From positions 78,884,307 through 78,948,306 of the forward strand of contig NC_083339.1 in NCBI RefSeq assembly GCF_019175385.1: 64,000 bases of DNA, in the 5' to 3' direction. Shown here in pieces: positions 23,836-36,349 of this stretch. The DNA comes from Lycium barbarum (Eukaryota > Streptophyta > Magnoliopsida > Solanales > Solanaceae). The notes under the pieces were generated by a model. That model was not told the origin of the DNA and did not search any database. It saw nothing but the letters and a program-made list of their open reading frames with translations. The position numbers were made by a program, and so were the translations under genes. Each line of letters opens with the position of its first letter. Within the stretch, counting starts at the first letter, position 1.

Positions 23836-25420
23836 CTCCCCCTCAGGTTAGGTGGTGTAAAAATATCAAGAACCCCTAGCTTGATCTTCAAATACTTATG
23901 TTGTACTTTAGTGAGCCCCTTAATGAAATATGTCTGCTGGTTGTTCTTTTGTGTTTATGTACTGAGTAGTAACCAACCCTTGCTGAATTTTCTCTCTTAT
24001 AAAATGACAATCAATTTCAATATACTTTGTCCTTTTATGGAACACTGGATTTTCAACAATTTGCGTAGTTGCTTTACTATCAGTGTATACAGTAATAGTT
24101 AAGCAATTTCTTAATCTAATTCCTTGAGTAAACCTTGTTACCAAGTTAGTTCTGCAGTAGTTGTTGCCAAACTTCTATATTCTGCTTCTGCAGAACTTAT
24201 GGAAATCACTGTTTGTTTCTTTGATTTCCTGGATACTAGTGAATCATCTAGTTTGATCATAAATCCTGTAACTGACCTTCTAGTTATAGGACATGCAGCC
24301 CAGTCTGCATCACAATAAGCAGTCACTTTGTTGTTGTAGTTACTAGAGAGTAGCAAGCCTTGTCCTGGTTGATTTTTGACATACCTAACGGTCCTTAGAG
24401 CAACCTCCATATGTGAAGTCTTTGGTTGTTGCAAAAACTGACTTAGACTTTGTACAACAAATGAGATATCAGGTCTTGTTACTGTCAAGTACAGTAACTT
24501 TCCTACAAGTCTTTGGTAAGCAGCCTGATCAGTTCCAAAATCTTCTCCTATTTTTCCATTTAGTTGCACTATCTTATCGTTATCTTTTGAAGTAAGCTTA
24601 ACATTTGTGTCAATAGGAGTGATAATTGGTTTTTTTTTAGCACCTGCTAATCCAACTTCTGAGATAAGCTCCCAAGCATACTTCTTTTGGTGCATTGTGA
24701 TGCCTTGATTTGATCTAGCAAATTCAATGCCTAAGAAATACACCAATTCTTCAAGATGAAAGATCTTTCATCTTGAAAGTATGTTGTAAAGATGCCTTTG
24801 TTTCGTCAATCAATGCTAAACTATGAGTGATCATACTGGACTATTTGATAAACAATGAGTGATCACAGTGCCTTGGACCATTTGATAAACAATGAGTGAT
24901 CATACTGGCTTTGCTTGAAGTTAAACTTGATAAGTGCCTTTGGTAACTTGGCATTCCATTGCGTTGGTGCCTGTTTCAAACCATAAAGGGATTTGATCAG
25001 TCTGCACACTGATTTCTCCCTATGACTGGAAAATCCCTTTGGTAGCTCCATATAAATTTCATCATATAAATAACCTTGAAGAAAGGCATTGTAAACATTT
25101 ATTTCATGGATGTGCCATTTCTTAGCTGCAGCAATTGACAGTACTGTCCTTACTGGGACCATTTTCACAATAAGTGAAAAGGTTTCTTGGTAGTCAATAC
25201 CTTCTTTTTGACTATATCCTTTAGCCACTAGTCTAGCTTTGAACCTCTCAATGTCCCCATTGGCCTTGCACTTGATTTTATAAATATATTTGCACCCTAG
25301 TGGTTATTTACCTTGAGGAAGTTGTACAATTTCCCAAGTGTTATTATTTTCTAAAGTTGTAATCTCTTCCTTCATTGCTTAAACCCATCATGGGTCTTGA
25401 ACAACTTCTGAATAGTTACT
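23836..25420 (-). pseudogene. Element L reverse transcriptase and RNase H (copia), inactivated
   Basis: Minus strand. The RT start is recognised by RFKARLVAKGYSQKEGIDYQ and ELPKGF, then LYGLKQAP; RNase H by YCDADWAACPITRRSVTGF, SRKSKKQTVISISSAEAEY and a tail with YTDSKATTQIVENPVFHKRTKYIEID. The first RT catalytic Asp (normally in DV-NAFLHG) is Asn in NVYNAFLQG near 25100. The YVDD segment expected near 24800 is missing; in its place a 37-bp segment encoding YDHSLF is repeated two to three times out of frame (24821-24902). Frames are broken there and at several stops. The element cannot make an active enzyme. Confidence 0.9.
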
Positions 25421-27190
25421 ATGTTATGCGACAGATGAAAAAACAGCAATATATGCCTGGTACTTTGGACTTGGGTTGTCATAGTTGATATACTTATTCA
25501 GACCATAAGGTGCATCCTCATGAATGTTTAGACTTACAAAGTCCTTCATCCATGCTGGAGGTTTCTTTCCTCTAGTTGATATCCTTTAATCATGCATAGG
25601 CGGAACTTATAGTGTTTCTTCTACTGGTACCACTGGTTGTTGAACATGAACTTGTGATTCTGCAGATTTTATGACATCTGCAGTTTCTTGAAATATCTGA
25701 TCTTGATATATGTGATCACCTTCTTGAGTTTCATAAGATGATTAAGGATTTCTTGAGTTGAACTGAATATAATTGGGTCAAGATTCAGTGTCATTTTGAG
25801 ATGTGCCGAAAAATACAGATTTTGATGTAGCATATTTTATTTTGAATGGTAATATGTCTTCGTTGAACACTACATCTCTGTTTACAAAAAACACATTATT
25901 AGCTAAGTCATATATCACATATCCTTTTTGTGTATCAGAATAGCCCATGTGTATTGCAATTTTAGCTCTGGATTGCATTCTATCATGTTGAGTTAAATCT
26001 TTTGCAAAGCACAAGCAGCCTAGTATACTTAAATGATTTAGAGAAGGTACGCAATTGTAGTATTTTTCATAAGCAGACAAATTGTTCAACGCAGTAGTTG
26101 GAGCCTGTTAATCAGATACAGTGCTGCTAAAATGCAGTGTCCCCAAAATGCATTAGGTATATGAGCTTGAAATCTTATAGCTCTTGTAACTTCTAATATG
26201 TGTCTATGTTTTCTCTCAACAACTCCATTTTGTTGAGGTGTATATACACAAGTTCTTTGATGGATTATGCCTAATTCATTAAACATGTTGGAACACACAA
26301 ATTTTATAAATTCCGTGCCATTATTAGTTTTGATAATTTATGTAGTCTTATTGAACTGGTTTTTAATCGGGTTGAGAAACCGTTGTAAGCATACACATAC
26401 ATCAGACTTATGTTTAAGTAGAAATACCCAAGTTAATCTTGAAAAGTCATCTACAATGGTCAAGAAAAACTTTTTTCACTCAAAAGTAGGAATTTTATAA
26501 GCTCCCTACAAATCTACATGTATTATGTCAAGTCTGTTACTACTTTTGATACTGCCAAGTTGAAAAGGTACCCTGGACTGTTTTGCACAAGGACAAAAAA
26601 TACAATCATCTATATTCTTTTTAATATCTTAAGAAATATAAGGAAACACTTTATTCAAAACATTATATAAGGTGTGGCCAAATCTTATGTGCCACAGACT
26701 AATGTCATGACTAAGTACTACATTATTTGACTTCGGAACTGCTGAGCTGATATTCCTTCCATCATAAGCATGATGATTCAACAATAAGTAGAGTACATCT
26801 ATCTCTTTACCAATCTCCTTCACCCACCCGGTGAAGAGATCTTGGAAAACACAAAAAGTCAGGAAAAAAAATTGCAGAACATTATGATTCTCTAGTAATT
26901 TTTGAGACTGATAGCAAGTTATATTTGAACCGAGGAACCAAAAACACATTAGATATAGTGTTAGACTTAGATATTGGACTAGTTCCTGTATGTGTAATTT
27001 GAGCATGTCACCATTAGGCAAGTGTACTCTTTTAGGAACTATTGTTTTGTTAATGGTATCCTTATTCAATAACTTAGAATTAGAAGTCATGTGATTGGTG
27101 GTCCCAGTATCAATTGTCCATTCAGGATTACTGGGATTACTGGGGGCTATCAGTGCCACATCTTCTACCATACCTGTTACTGTTGACATC
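25421..27190 (-). pseudogene. Element L protease and integrase (copia), inactivated, 5'-truncated
   Basis: Minus strand. The protease has WTIDTGTTNHMT near 27110, the copia form of the D-T/S-G site. Downstream LWHIRFGH marks the GAG-pre-integrase motif and GVVERKHRHILEV (about 26210) the third integrase acidic residue. The second catalytic Asp appears as Asn: NNGTEF near 26315 where family members have DNGTEF. A TAA stop lies just before it. Sequence similarity ends near 27190, so gag, the primer binding site and the 5' LTR are gone. Confidence 0.88.
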
Positions 27191-28041
27191 TAATTTTTGC
27201 CTTCCAATTATTTTATTTAATCATTCAAAGTTCTTGAGTTACAAACGAAGTGAAATGTACATTTTACAAGTCAAAAATGTTTTTTGCAAAATTATTTCGG
27301 TGACATTTTGCCATTTCATTTGGCAAAATATCTTCAAATATATTATTGCATATTATCCTATGTATTTTTGTATATTTTCTATAATTTTCAAGTATATTTG
27401 TCAGAATTTTAATTTAGAAATAGTTAAAACAATTATATAAGTAATTGTTTAGAACTATTAATACTCAATTGATAAATATTTTATCCCGTTTAATCAAGAA
27501 ATTTGATTAATTGAATGGATAATCAATTACCTCTCAATTTTATAAGTTATATGTCCATGTTTGAAATTATTTTAAAAAATTGATCAAAATTGAATTGTTT
27601 GTTTATTGCATGAGTTATTGTGGCCATAATTGAAATAGCTAATTGTTTGTTATGTTTTAATTAGGGATATAATTGAAATGAACAATTTATCTTATGCATT
27701 GGTCATATTTGAAAAAGGCTAATTAGCTTCTACTTTTAACCTGGTTATAATTGAAATAGTTAATTAGTTGCCACACTGTTAAAATTGGCTATTAGTTAAA
27801 TTAATAGCACAAAATTTCCTCTTTTATATATGTATATATATGTGTATACATGTACACACATATATACATTTGGGACATGTTCTTTTTTTAAAAAATGACT
27901 AGGCACAGTCCAATAGTGGACCAGACCTGGCCCCTTCCTCATGTCTACGAGCTTAAGCCAAACGACCCCTAAACATACAAACACAAAGCATGTTTGTTAT
28001 GTTGAAAAAGGTCAAAACCTTAACACCGCCTCTACACATTG

Positions 28042-28072
<31 letters not shown>

Positions 28073-28287
28073 TTTTTACCAAAAATGGCAACGGTGCAGT
28101 GTACTTGTGCATTTCTCTATGCTGTTCGATCATTTTGGGCAAGAGCAATTAAGGCTCTTGCCCTCTCTCCTCCATATCAGCTGTAGAACGCTTCAAAAAG
28201 GTGAGTTTAGCCCTCTTTTTGCTTTTTCTGCAATTTTCTTAATTGATATTTCCTTGTTACGATTTCAAATGCTCGAATCTAATTGGA
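27191..28287. other. Non-element flank of A: AT-rich repeats, (CT)14 tract and a possible promoter or first exon
   Basis: Diverged 'ataattgaaatag' motifs recur between 27560 and 27760, and an alternating 'tatatatgtgtatacatgt' tract lies at 27825-27870. At 28042-28069 a 28-bp CT run precedes a short frame, ATG at 28085 (33 codons, starting MATVQCTCAFLYAV), and then a strong donor-like 'aaaaaggtgagttt' near 28194. CT tracts are common in plant 5' untranslated regions, so a host gene start is possible, but nothing downstream confirms it. Confidence 0.4.
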
Positions 28288-30106
28288 TGTCATGACCCAA
28301 GCATCTGTGAGTGGCACCCACATAAATCCCCTAGTGGGCGAACCATCTACTTACCCAACCATCAAAACAATTACCAATTACTTAACCACTTTTAGATAAA
28401 TCAAGGATATAACGAAATTAATAATCACCCAAACGTCTAGTCATGCCATAAATAAACAATGAATGCGGAAGTCTAATGATTACAACCCCAAAATCCGAAA
28501 GTCATCGTACAAGGACTCTAAAACATGAACTGTCTAGGGAAATAACATAAGTAATGTCTGGAATGGAAATAAACATCAATAAGAGAATATATTCAGGCGG
28601 CCTAGCATGGATAAGAGCTCATCCTCAAATCTGTTGGAAACTGGCCTCACACTAACTATGAGATTTGGTAAATGTCGCTGGATCACAATCTACACTCAAA
28701 AGAATGCAGCAAGGTAGTATCAGTAAAAACTCTATGTACCGGTAGACATCATAGGCCGACTAAGATTAGTATCATGCTTAAATTCACAACACCAATAGAA
28801 TAGATAGGTAGGCACAACAGTACATAACCATATGAAATTATCAACAAAATCATCCAACACCAAATTAAGATAAGCCTACACAACAAAAATCAACAAAAGT
28901 AACTCAACCCGTATCATCACCAAACAACCGTAACTCACGAATTGTCTCCACTCTATCACTTATCCGTACACACATGCTAAATGGTATTGTTTGCCTAAAT
29001 AGCCATGCCCTGCAAGGGACCCATGGTGTCCATGTACCACTCGCTCCGGAACTGACCTCGGATCATGAGCCCATAACTAGGCAACATCCTCACCCTCTGT
29101 CAAATGTGTCTTTTCATATTTATATGTTCATTCTCATTTCAATGTATTTCCGTTCCAACAATCAATAGGAATGTGAAAAGTCAATAAATCAATATCAAGG
29201 AACATACGTCACCATTCCACAAGTCATATCAAGACTCAAAAATCAATTCAATAATAGCATGAATAAGGGATTACTCCAAGTCAACAAGAAGAGTATTCAT
29301 TAACTTCATCTTTATCATATCATAACAATTCATCACATAATTAATCAGGCAATGTCAAACTTAGGAATTTCCAACCACACTTTACGTTCGAAGCCCTAAT
29401 CATGCTTCTCCTATCAATTTCATAACATATACAATCAACTAATCAAAGTCTAACTCAAGTAGACCGTAACCTACCTCAACGCAGAACTGGAATAATGCAA
29501 GCTATTCCACGTGAGCCTTTCCTTTCTGCAACGCCTCAGAATGTTCAAAGTCTAGAAATATAGCGCTACATGAGTATTCGAATCATCTACTTAAACAATA
29601 CAACAATTTGAAAAGGGAACCCACTTATTTCTACTATTTCCAATGGGTTGAACTATCACTTATGGTGACCTCATCATTACCCCTCTCCCAATGATCATAC
29701 CATTCTAATTCATGGGTTTCTAATCAATTTAACCCTTTTACAAGCAGTTTTTATGCCAAAGCTACCATCTTTATGGAACCCTAAGTCTCAATACATCATT
29801 CTCATTAATTAGAACTTGAATTCCCACCATAGGAAATGATAATCTATAGGCTTAGATGAATAAACAACAATAAAATCACTAACCCATTCATTATCTAAGG
29901 GTTTCTTAAGTTCTAGGGCTTTAGTCCTTTCATTCACCATTAGAGAAACCTTAACTAATCACGAAACTTAATATGATGATGGAATGAACAAAGTAAAGGG
30001 TTGAGACTTACCTTTCAAGAGTATTTTAGCCCTAACCTTATAAAATCGCCACAAGTGTTCTTGAGAACTGTTTTGGCGTTATGTGGGGAATGGGTTCGGA
30101 ATAAAG

Positions 30107-30116
30107 AATATAAAAC
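30107..30116 (-). promoter_or_regulatory. TATA box of A 3' LTR
   Basis: Minus-strand 'ttttatattc' lies at the downstream edge of the palindrome array; the same sequence is present in the 5' LTR at 48232-48243. Confidence 0.5.
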
Positions 30117-30130
30117 GCTGATTCTGCCTC

Positions 30131-30290
30131 CCAGCGATTGACTTCTCGCTGCGGCGGTCTCGCTATAGCTGGAAATGTCCCGCTATGGCGGACCTCATTA
30201 ATCCCCCCCCCCCGGCGCGGTGGCGGTCCCCTACCCACTATGACGAACTCGCTACAGCGGTCCTACAACCGCTGCAGCGACCCATTTTGA
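30131..30290 (-). repeat. CGCTATAGCG / CGCTGCAGCG palindrome array, U3 of A 3' LTR
   Basis: Many variants of 'cgctatag', 'cgctgcgg', 'cgctacagcgg' and 'cgctgcagcg' stand within 160 bp, just upstream of the TATA box. An 11-C run lies at 30203-30213. The equivalent array in the other LTR is at 48256-48405. Confidence 0.75.
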
Positions 30291-30489
30291 CCAGTAGCTC
30301 GGGTTTTTCCACCGGTTTTTCACCTGAAAATCCCAACACCAATTCGAGGCCCTACAGATGCAAACCAAACATGCACATATACATAAAAACACGCTACAGA
30401 CTCAGCCGCGGCCTCAGAATTCCTAATGAAGGTCTAGTTTACTAAGTCACCCCTATAACGACTTAGCAGGTCGTTATATCAAATACTAA

Positions 30490-31115
30490 TTAAACAACTG
30501 TTCGTCCCCAAATGGCCAAGGAAGAGAAAACAAGGGAAAAGGTACCTGACTTAGTGAAAAGCTGGGGATAGTTATTGTGTATATCGGATTCGGTCTCCCA
30601 AGTAGCTTCCTCAACGGGGCGATTTTTCCACTGAACTTTCACTAACGCTATTTCTTTCGACCTCAGCTTACGAACCTCTCTATCTAGAATTGTAATAGGC
30701 TCTTCCTCATAGGACAGATTCTCATCCAACAAGATAGAATCCCAACGAATGATAAACGAACCATCACCATGATATCTCTTCAACATAGAGACATAGAACA
30801 CTGGATGCACACCCGATAACCCTGGGGACAAAGCCAACTCATAGGCTATATCCCCCACACGATTAAGAATCTCAAATGGACTAATGACTCTGGGACTAAG
30901 CTTACCCTTCTTCCCAAACCTCATCACACCCTTCATGGGTGATACCTTCAACAAGACTTGTTCTCCAACCATGAACTCAAGATATCAGACCTTCCGATCC
31001 GCATACTCCTTCTGTCTACTCTGAGCCACCGAGAGCTTTTCCTGAATCACCTTAACCTTATCTAGTGACTCCCTCAAAAGATCTATACCCATGGCCTTAC
31101 CTTAAATACATCAAA
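30490..31115 (-). pseudogene. Element A integrase C-terminal domain and chromodomain
   Basis: Minus strand. MKGVMRFGKKGKLSPR and FYVSMLKRYHGD are the GPY/F-type integrase C-terminal region, followed by the chromodomain EEPITILDREVRKLR ... VKVQWKNRPVEEATWE ... YPQLF (about 30760-30560). Chromodomains of this type direct integration to heterochromatin and define chromoviruses. This end piece is open for 160 codons, but its link to the integrase core is broken by a frame change and stops between 30972 and 31116. Confidence 0.9.
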
Positions 31116-31950
31116 TCACCTGATAGGCGACCTACATCTTCTCCCATAAAGAGCCTCAAACGTTGCCATGTCAATGCTCGAGTGGTAACTATTGTTATAT
31201 GCAAATTCTGCCAATGGTAAGAACTGATCCCAACGACCACCGAAGTCAATCCCACAAGCTTGGAGCATATCTTCTAGGAACTGAATAGTCCACTGAGACT
31301 GGCCATCTAGTGCCCAATTCGAAATGCAAAGTCTTTCAAAACCGGGATGTAAAGGTCGTGCCTCTATCGGATATGATGGAAATAGGAACCCCATGCAGAC
31401 GAACAATTTCACGGATATAATTCTGGGCCAACTTCTGGGCGCTATGGGTAATCTGAATCGACATAAAATGGCAGACTTGGTCAATCTATCAACAATGACC
31501 CAAATTGAATCAAACTTACCCAAAGTCTTTGAAAGACCAACCATAAAGTCCATCGCTATCCTCTCCCACTTCCATTTTGGAATGGGCATTTTCTGAAGCG
31601 TACCCCTAGGTCTCTGGTGCTCGTACTTCACCTGCTGGCAATTCAAACACTGTGCATTGAACTCAACAATATCACGGTTCGACCTAGCCCACCAGTAGTG
31701 CTGCCTCAAGTCACGGTACATCTTAGTAGCACTAGGATGAATGAAATATCTAGAACTGTGACCTTGCGCTAAAATTGTGTTAATTAAATCACCAACGTAG
31801 GGAACACAAACGCGCCCCTTGATTCTAAAGACACCCTCATCATCAATCACGGCCTCCTTGGCCTCACCACACAAGGCTTTATCGCGAATCTTACTCAACC
31901 TTGCATCCTCGAACTGTCTGGCCTTAATCTATTGCAGAAACAATGATCTC
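31116..31950 (-). pseudogene. Element A integrase zinc-binding domain and catalytic core, broken
   Basis: Minus strand. The H-H-C-C zinc domain is complete: [18 protein letters not shown], then CLNCQQVK. The core starts with MDFMVGLS, which holds the first Asp, then [15 protein letters not shown] frame change follows and the block around the second Asp is read out of frame. The part before the third acidic residue is shortened, and that residue reads DGQSQWTIQ where relatives have DGQSERTIQ, an apparent Glu to Gln change. [11 protein letters not shown] and [11 protein letters not shown] close the core. Confidence 0.88.
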
Positions 31951-32053
31951 CCCTCAACACAAGCCAATACTCTGCCCGAATCAGACACATCAAGCCTAAT
32001 GAAACTGTTAGCCAGAGTCTGAACCTCCATGGCTAAAGGACGCTCTGACGCAA

Positions 32054-33370
32054 TCAAACGGGCCAAACTACCCATGCTAGCTGATTCTTGCTCAAGGCAT
32101 CTGCCACTACATTTGCCTTGCCAGGATGATACAAGATAGTAATATCATAATCCTTAAGCAACTCCATCCATCTCTGCTGCCTAGCATTAAGATCCCTCTG
32201 AGTAAACACATGCTGAAGACTGCGATGATCAGTAAATACCTTGCAATGGGTACTATAGAGATAGTGCCTCCAAATCTTCAACGTAAAAACCACAGCTGCC
32301 AACTCCAAGTCATGAGTAGGATAGTTCTTCTCATGAATATTTAGCTGTCTGGAAGCATAAGAAATCACCTTGTTTTCCTGCATCAAAACAGCACCCAAAC
32401 CAGAACGAGAAGCGTCAAAACAAACCACAAAGTCCTTGCCCTCCACAGGCAAAGATAAAATTGGAGTTGTAGTTAGTAGAGTCTTAAGCTTTTGTAAGCT
32501 CACCTCACACTTGTCGGACCACTGAAAAGGTACTTCTTTTTGAGTAAAACGGGTCAAATGCGAAGCAAAAGAAGCAAACCCCTTCATGAACCGACGGTAG
32601 TAACTGGCCAACCCCACAATGCTGTAAATTTCTGTCATTGATGTAGGCCTAGCCCAATCTCTCACTACTTCGATCTTTTTAGAATCAACTATAATCCTTT
32701 CCTTCGAAACAACATGTCCTAAGAAGGACATGGACGCAAGCAAAAACTCACACTTAGAGAACTTGGCATACAACTCCTTATCTCTCAGAAACCCAAGAAC
32801 AACTCTCAAGTGTTTTTCATGATCTTCTTTACTCTTCTAATAAACCAGGATGTCATCAATAAACACTATAAAAAAGGAGTCTAAGTATGGCTTAAAAATG
32901 CCATTCATCAAATCCATAAAAGATGCTGGGGCATTAGTAAGCCCGAATGACATAACAAGAAATTCATAATGCCCATATTTTGTTCGGAAAGCTGTCTTAG
33001 GAATATTCTCTGCCCGAAGTTTCAACTGACGATAACCCGATCTCAAGTCAATTTTCGAAAACACCGAAGCCCCCTGAAGCTGATCAAACAAATCATCAAT
33101 ACGAGGGATGTGGTACTTATTTTCAGATGGTGACTTTATTCAACTGGCGGTAATCAATGCACATCCGCATAGTCCCATCTGTCGTTTTCACAAATAGCAC
33201 AGGAGCGCCTCACGGGGAGACACTTGAACGAATGAAACCCTTACTAAGAAGATCCTGAAGTTGTTCTTTCAATTCCCTCAACTCTACTGGTACCATCCAT
33301 ATGGAGGAATAGAAATAGGGCGGGTCCCTACCTCTAAGTCAATGCAGAAATCAATGTCACAGTCCGGTGG
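32054..33370 (-). pseudogene. Element A reverse transcriptase and RNase H, right-hand part
   Basis: Minus strand. RT motifs: [45 protein letters not shown] and the catalytic FIDDILVY (about 32845), then the RT connection [14 protein letters not shown] and RNase [14 protein letters not shown] ... [10 protein letters not shown] ... [18 protein letters not shown] ... NVVADALS. The first part of RT (33092-33370) has several stops, and one TAA directly follows FIDDILVY. The upstream end is the insertion point of element B; the protein continues at 44029 on the far side. Confidence 0.92.
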
Positions 33371-33704
33371 TGTTACACCCTGAAATTTTTTTCGTTAACA
33401 TACAGTGAGTAGACTAACGAATGGCACAACGTATACGATGTTTCTATAAGGAAAAAATAACAATTGATGGTTCTAAATGAGATTTCAAATACATGGGAGG
33501 TAGGAGACAAAAGTTGCTAAGGAAAACAAGGTACATGTTGTATGTCGATTTACGAGTATTGAATTAATGATAGCTTAATGATGTTTTAGAGAAAAGTTAT
33601 AATGTCCCTTAGATGGTTAACGAGGTGTGAAACAAGTGTCTAGAAGGTTCCATAAGGATTTGAGGTCAAACGAAGTGACGAGAACAAAATCGGAGAAAAG
33701 GTAG

Positions 33705-34040
33705 ATTATACGACCGATTATACGGTCCGTATAATAGTTCGCAGAATCGTCAGAGTGAAGGTCCCTCACTGATGGGATTATACGGTCAGTTATACGGACT
33801 GCATAAAATTATACGGACCGTATAATGTGCCGTATAATGATCACAGAATGAGTTGTTGATGAGGTGATTTCACGGTCACTTATACGGACCGTATAAAATT
33901 ATACGGACCGTATAAATTTATACAGACCGTATAATGTGCCGTATAATTGACACAGAAAGAGGTGGTTGCTGAAGCGATTTCACGGTCACTTATACGGACC
34001 GTATAAGTTTATACAGACCGTATAAGTGTCCGTATAATGA
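33705..34040 (+). repeat. TATACGGACCGTATA palindrome array in U3 of B 5' LTR
   Basis: Repeated 15-bp palindrome 'tatacggaccgtata' and variants such as 'tatacagaccgtata', interleaved with 'cacggtcactta' and 'gtgccgtataatg'. The array ends about 20 bp before the TATA box at 34061-34069. The 3' LTR copy at 41614-41917 is shorter. Confidence 0.9.
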
Positions 34041-34060
34041 TGCCGGGACAGATTTTTAAT

Positions 34061-34069
34061 TTATAAAAG
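34061..34069 (+). promoter_or_regulatory. TATA box of B 5' LTR
   Basis: 'ttataaaag' at the downstream edge of the palindrome array, followed by 'ctctctccatgactc'. The matching site in the 3' LTR is 41939-41947. Confidence 0.6.
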
Positions 34070-34311
34070 AATATCCCAAGTTCATTTAACTCATTTCATT
34101 TTCTCTCTCCATGACTCAAGAGCTCTCTCGAACTTTCCAAACCCCTCATATACAGAAATCCAAGTGAAATCAATGATCAACTTCATCAAATCAAGAGAAA
34201 CAAGTGCAAGAAACTCACTAGGGTTCATCTAAGGCAAGAAATTTCATGGGAAGTGGAACTAGGGATTTGCTCAAGTGAAGTATTTTCACTTAAAGTTAAT
34301 TCTCACACCAT

Positions 34312-34321
34312 CTAAGGTAAG
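34312..34321 (+). other. Candidate leader-intron splice donor in B 5' LTR
   Basis: 'taaggtaagt' fits the plant 5' splice-site consensus. It is kept in the 3' LTR (42191-42200), and related donor-like sites sit at about the same place in LTR I (541) and, less perfectly, in solo LTR G (minus, near 15075). No acceptor can be fixed by eye. Confidence 0.35.
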
Positions 34322-35304
34322 TTTTATGGTATTTCTATGTTATTTAAGGTATTGAAAAGTTGAAACACTTGGATTGTAGAAGGAGATAGAAAATGGGTCA
34401 TGAATGTGGGAATAGTGCCATTTTTGAGTAGTAGTTTGGGGTGAATCATGAATATTGATATGTTGTGAGTGTAATTACGTTATGAATGATGTTAAGAGCA
34501 TGATAGAAAAATTAGATGAGAACGAATGTAAAGTTGTATTGTGATCATGATTATGGAGGACCTTGAGGGGAAATTGTGGGGATTGGATAATGATGAATTT
34601 GACAAACGTTATTGATGATGATATTAAGAATGTTATTATTGACGTTTTGGAGTTGATATATGATATGGAGAAAGTAGTAGAAACAAAGGAGATGCTGCTC
34701 AAATATCTCTAGCTTAGTTCAAACGCGCTTATGTTATCGATTTTCTAATATGATTTTGAACTTTCTTGAAGGTAGAAACGCGAGCAACGAAGAAGAACGA
34801 TCAAACGATAGAATAGCTAAACGAAAGAGGTATGTAAGGCTAATCATTTCCTTCTAAGGCATGAATCTTCCTAATTTTCCACAATCTTCCTAAATAACGG
34901 AAATTATGAGTCCATGATTATAAAAAACCACCTACGCACATGATAAAGAAAGGAGATACGATACGCGCATGATAATGATGATGAATATAAGTATGAAGAA
35001 TCCTAGAGTAATATAAGATGTCCATGAAGCTAATGATCCTAAGTATAGTTTCATTGATGATTTTCCTTGTGTACACTCACCTTAAAATGCTAGTCCTCCA
35101 AGGTGAGACATGACGATTATGATCACTCCATAACGTAGTCGGGGGTTCACGACCTTATGTCACCTCGACATAGCCATGGTTACCTCCAAGTTCTAATGTA
35201 GGATTAATGATGAATGTATGATGAGTTTAAGTTATGATAATATTATGATATGCCTATGCGATGTGTAATGATGATGAGTTTATGATTGATTATATGACGA
35301 TACG

Positions 35305-35475
35305 ATTCTACCGTGCCTAGTTGGCCGGGTATGTCACCGCGAAGGCGGGCTGCATAGAATTCCACCGTGCCTAAATGGACGGGCATGTCACCGCTAAGGC
35401 GGGCTGCTATGTTTACACCGAGCTTAGAGGGCCAGGCATGATTACCACTAGTGGGCGGCATATGATGGTTACCCG
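35305..35475 (+). repeat. Minisatellite of B 5' LTR, three units
   Basis: Units read 'accgtgcctagttggccggg' then 'catgtcaccgc' and 'aaggcgggctg'. The 3' LTR (43195-43320) has two units, so the LTRs differ by one repeat. Confidence 0.85.
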
Positions 35476-35669
35476 GACGCGGGTTAACGATGATGATTTA
35501 TATGATACGATGATGTATGCGCTATGATGTTACATGTACTATGATTATATATATATATATATGATATATGTATGAAATGTATCCACCCTTAAAAGTTACG
35601 CAGGTTCTATCTTCACCTTATGACTTATGATGTCTCTATCATGTTCATTTCATTCATGCCATACATACT

Positions 35670-35688
35670 CAGTACAATGTTCCTACTG
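35670..35688 (+). other. GTAC hairpin of B 5' LTR
   Basis: CAGTAC (35670-35675) pairs with CTACTG (35683-35688) with one mismatch at the loop side. In the 3' LTR the arms are AGTAC (43538-43542) and GTACT (43550-43554). Both loops are the 7-nt 'aatgttc'. Confidence 0.5.
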
Positions 35689-36146
35689 ACGTCCGTTTTC
35701 CTTGGACGCTGTGTTCATGCCCACAAGTAGACAGGGAGGTGATCAAGATTCGTAGAAGTTATCAGCAGATTTACAGGAGCACTCCATTACTCCGGAGGTG
35801 CTATTTGGATTATTCTCTTGTGTACATATATATGTATATATGCATTTTTGGCACAATGGGTTCTTCTCTCATCCATATGTCTAGTACTCTAGTAGAGGCT
35901 CATAGATACGCATGTGTAGGTAGTATGGTCTCACGATGTCCCTATTGTATATATATTATTTTGATAGCTGAAGGGCTTATGTATATTAAGGTATTTATAA
36001 TTCCAAATGAAAAATGGTTGTCCTATGATTATGAGAACATGAATAGTAAAGAAGTGTATAATGAGTATGATGAGTAACAGAATGAGTGGTGCTCGGTGGT
36101 TAGCCCCGGGTACCCGTCATGGCCCCTAGTCGGGTCGTGATAAAAG

Positions 36147-36158
36147 TGGTATCAGACC
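36147..36158 (+). other. Primer binding site of B (initiator-Met tRNA type)
   Basis: 'tggtatcagacc' starts four bases after the LTR end, one mismatch from the canonical 'tggtatcagagc'. Confidence 0.85.
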
Positions 36159-36349
36159 AGTTCAGTCCTAGGAAGTGTCTACGAGCTGTGTCTACTAGAG
36201 TCTTGTTTATGGTGTTTTGCGCACCACACTAATAAACAGGAGGCTACAAGGCATTTAGGAAAAATGACCATCTTTCATCTTGAGAGATCGTGCAATAGAG
36301 TTGTGTTATAAGATTATCTCCTCCTTAATAGTGTGCTATGATTTCAGAA

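Larger units (their letters stand above)
28288..30478 (-). mobile_element. Element A, 3' LTR (2191 bp)
   Basis: The plus-strand copy begins 'tgtcatgacccaagc' and ends 'gcaggtcgttata'; the partner LTR is 46385-48580. 'ttgga' precedes it (28283-28287) and follows the partner (48581-48585), which proves a single insertion event. Minus-strand reading gives a palindrome array (30290-30131), a TATA box (30116-30107) and a degenerate GTAC hairpin near 28730. Confidence 0.95.
33371..36142 (+). mobile_element. Element B, 5' LTR (2772 bp)
   Basis: Starts 'tgttacaccctg' right after target duplication 'ggtgg' (33366-33370) and ends 'gggtcgtgata'. The 3' LTR (41280-44023) matches it along its whole length. 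Landmarks: palindrome array, TATA box at 34061, donor-like 'taaggtaagt' at 34312, 'aggtatgtaaggctaat' at 34829, minisatellite at 35305, hairpin at 35670. It has an extra palindromic segment around 33890-33945 and one more minisatellite unit than the 3' LTR. Confidence 0.95.

Noticed and set aside
24138..27190. Copia L as a potentially active element
   Set aside because: It lacks gag and a 5' LTR, and RT and integrase catalytic positions are lost.
28085..28186. 33-codon ORF starting MATVQC as a real small gene
   Set aside because: Too short, no recognised motif, and it is only weakly supported by a CT tract upstream; kept as part of a possible host-gene start.
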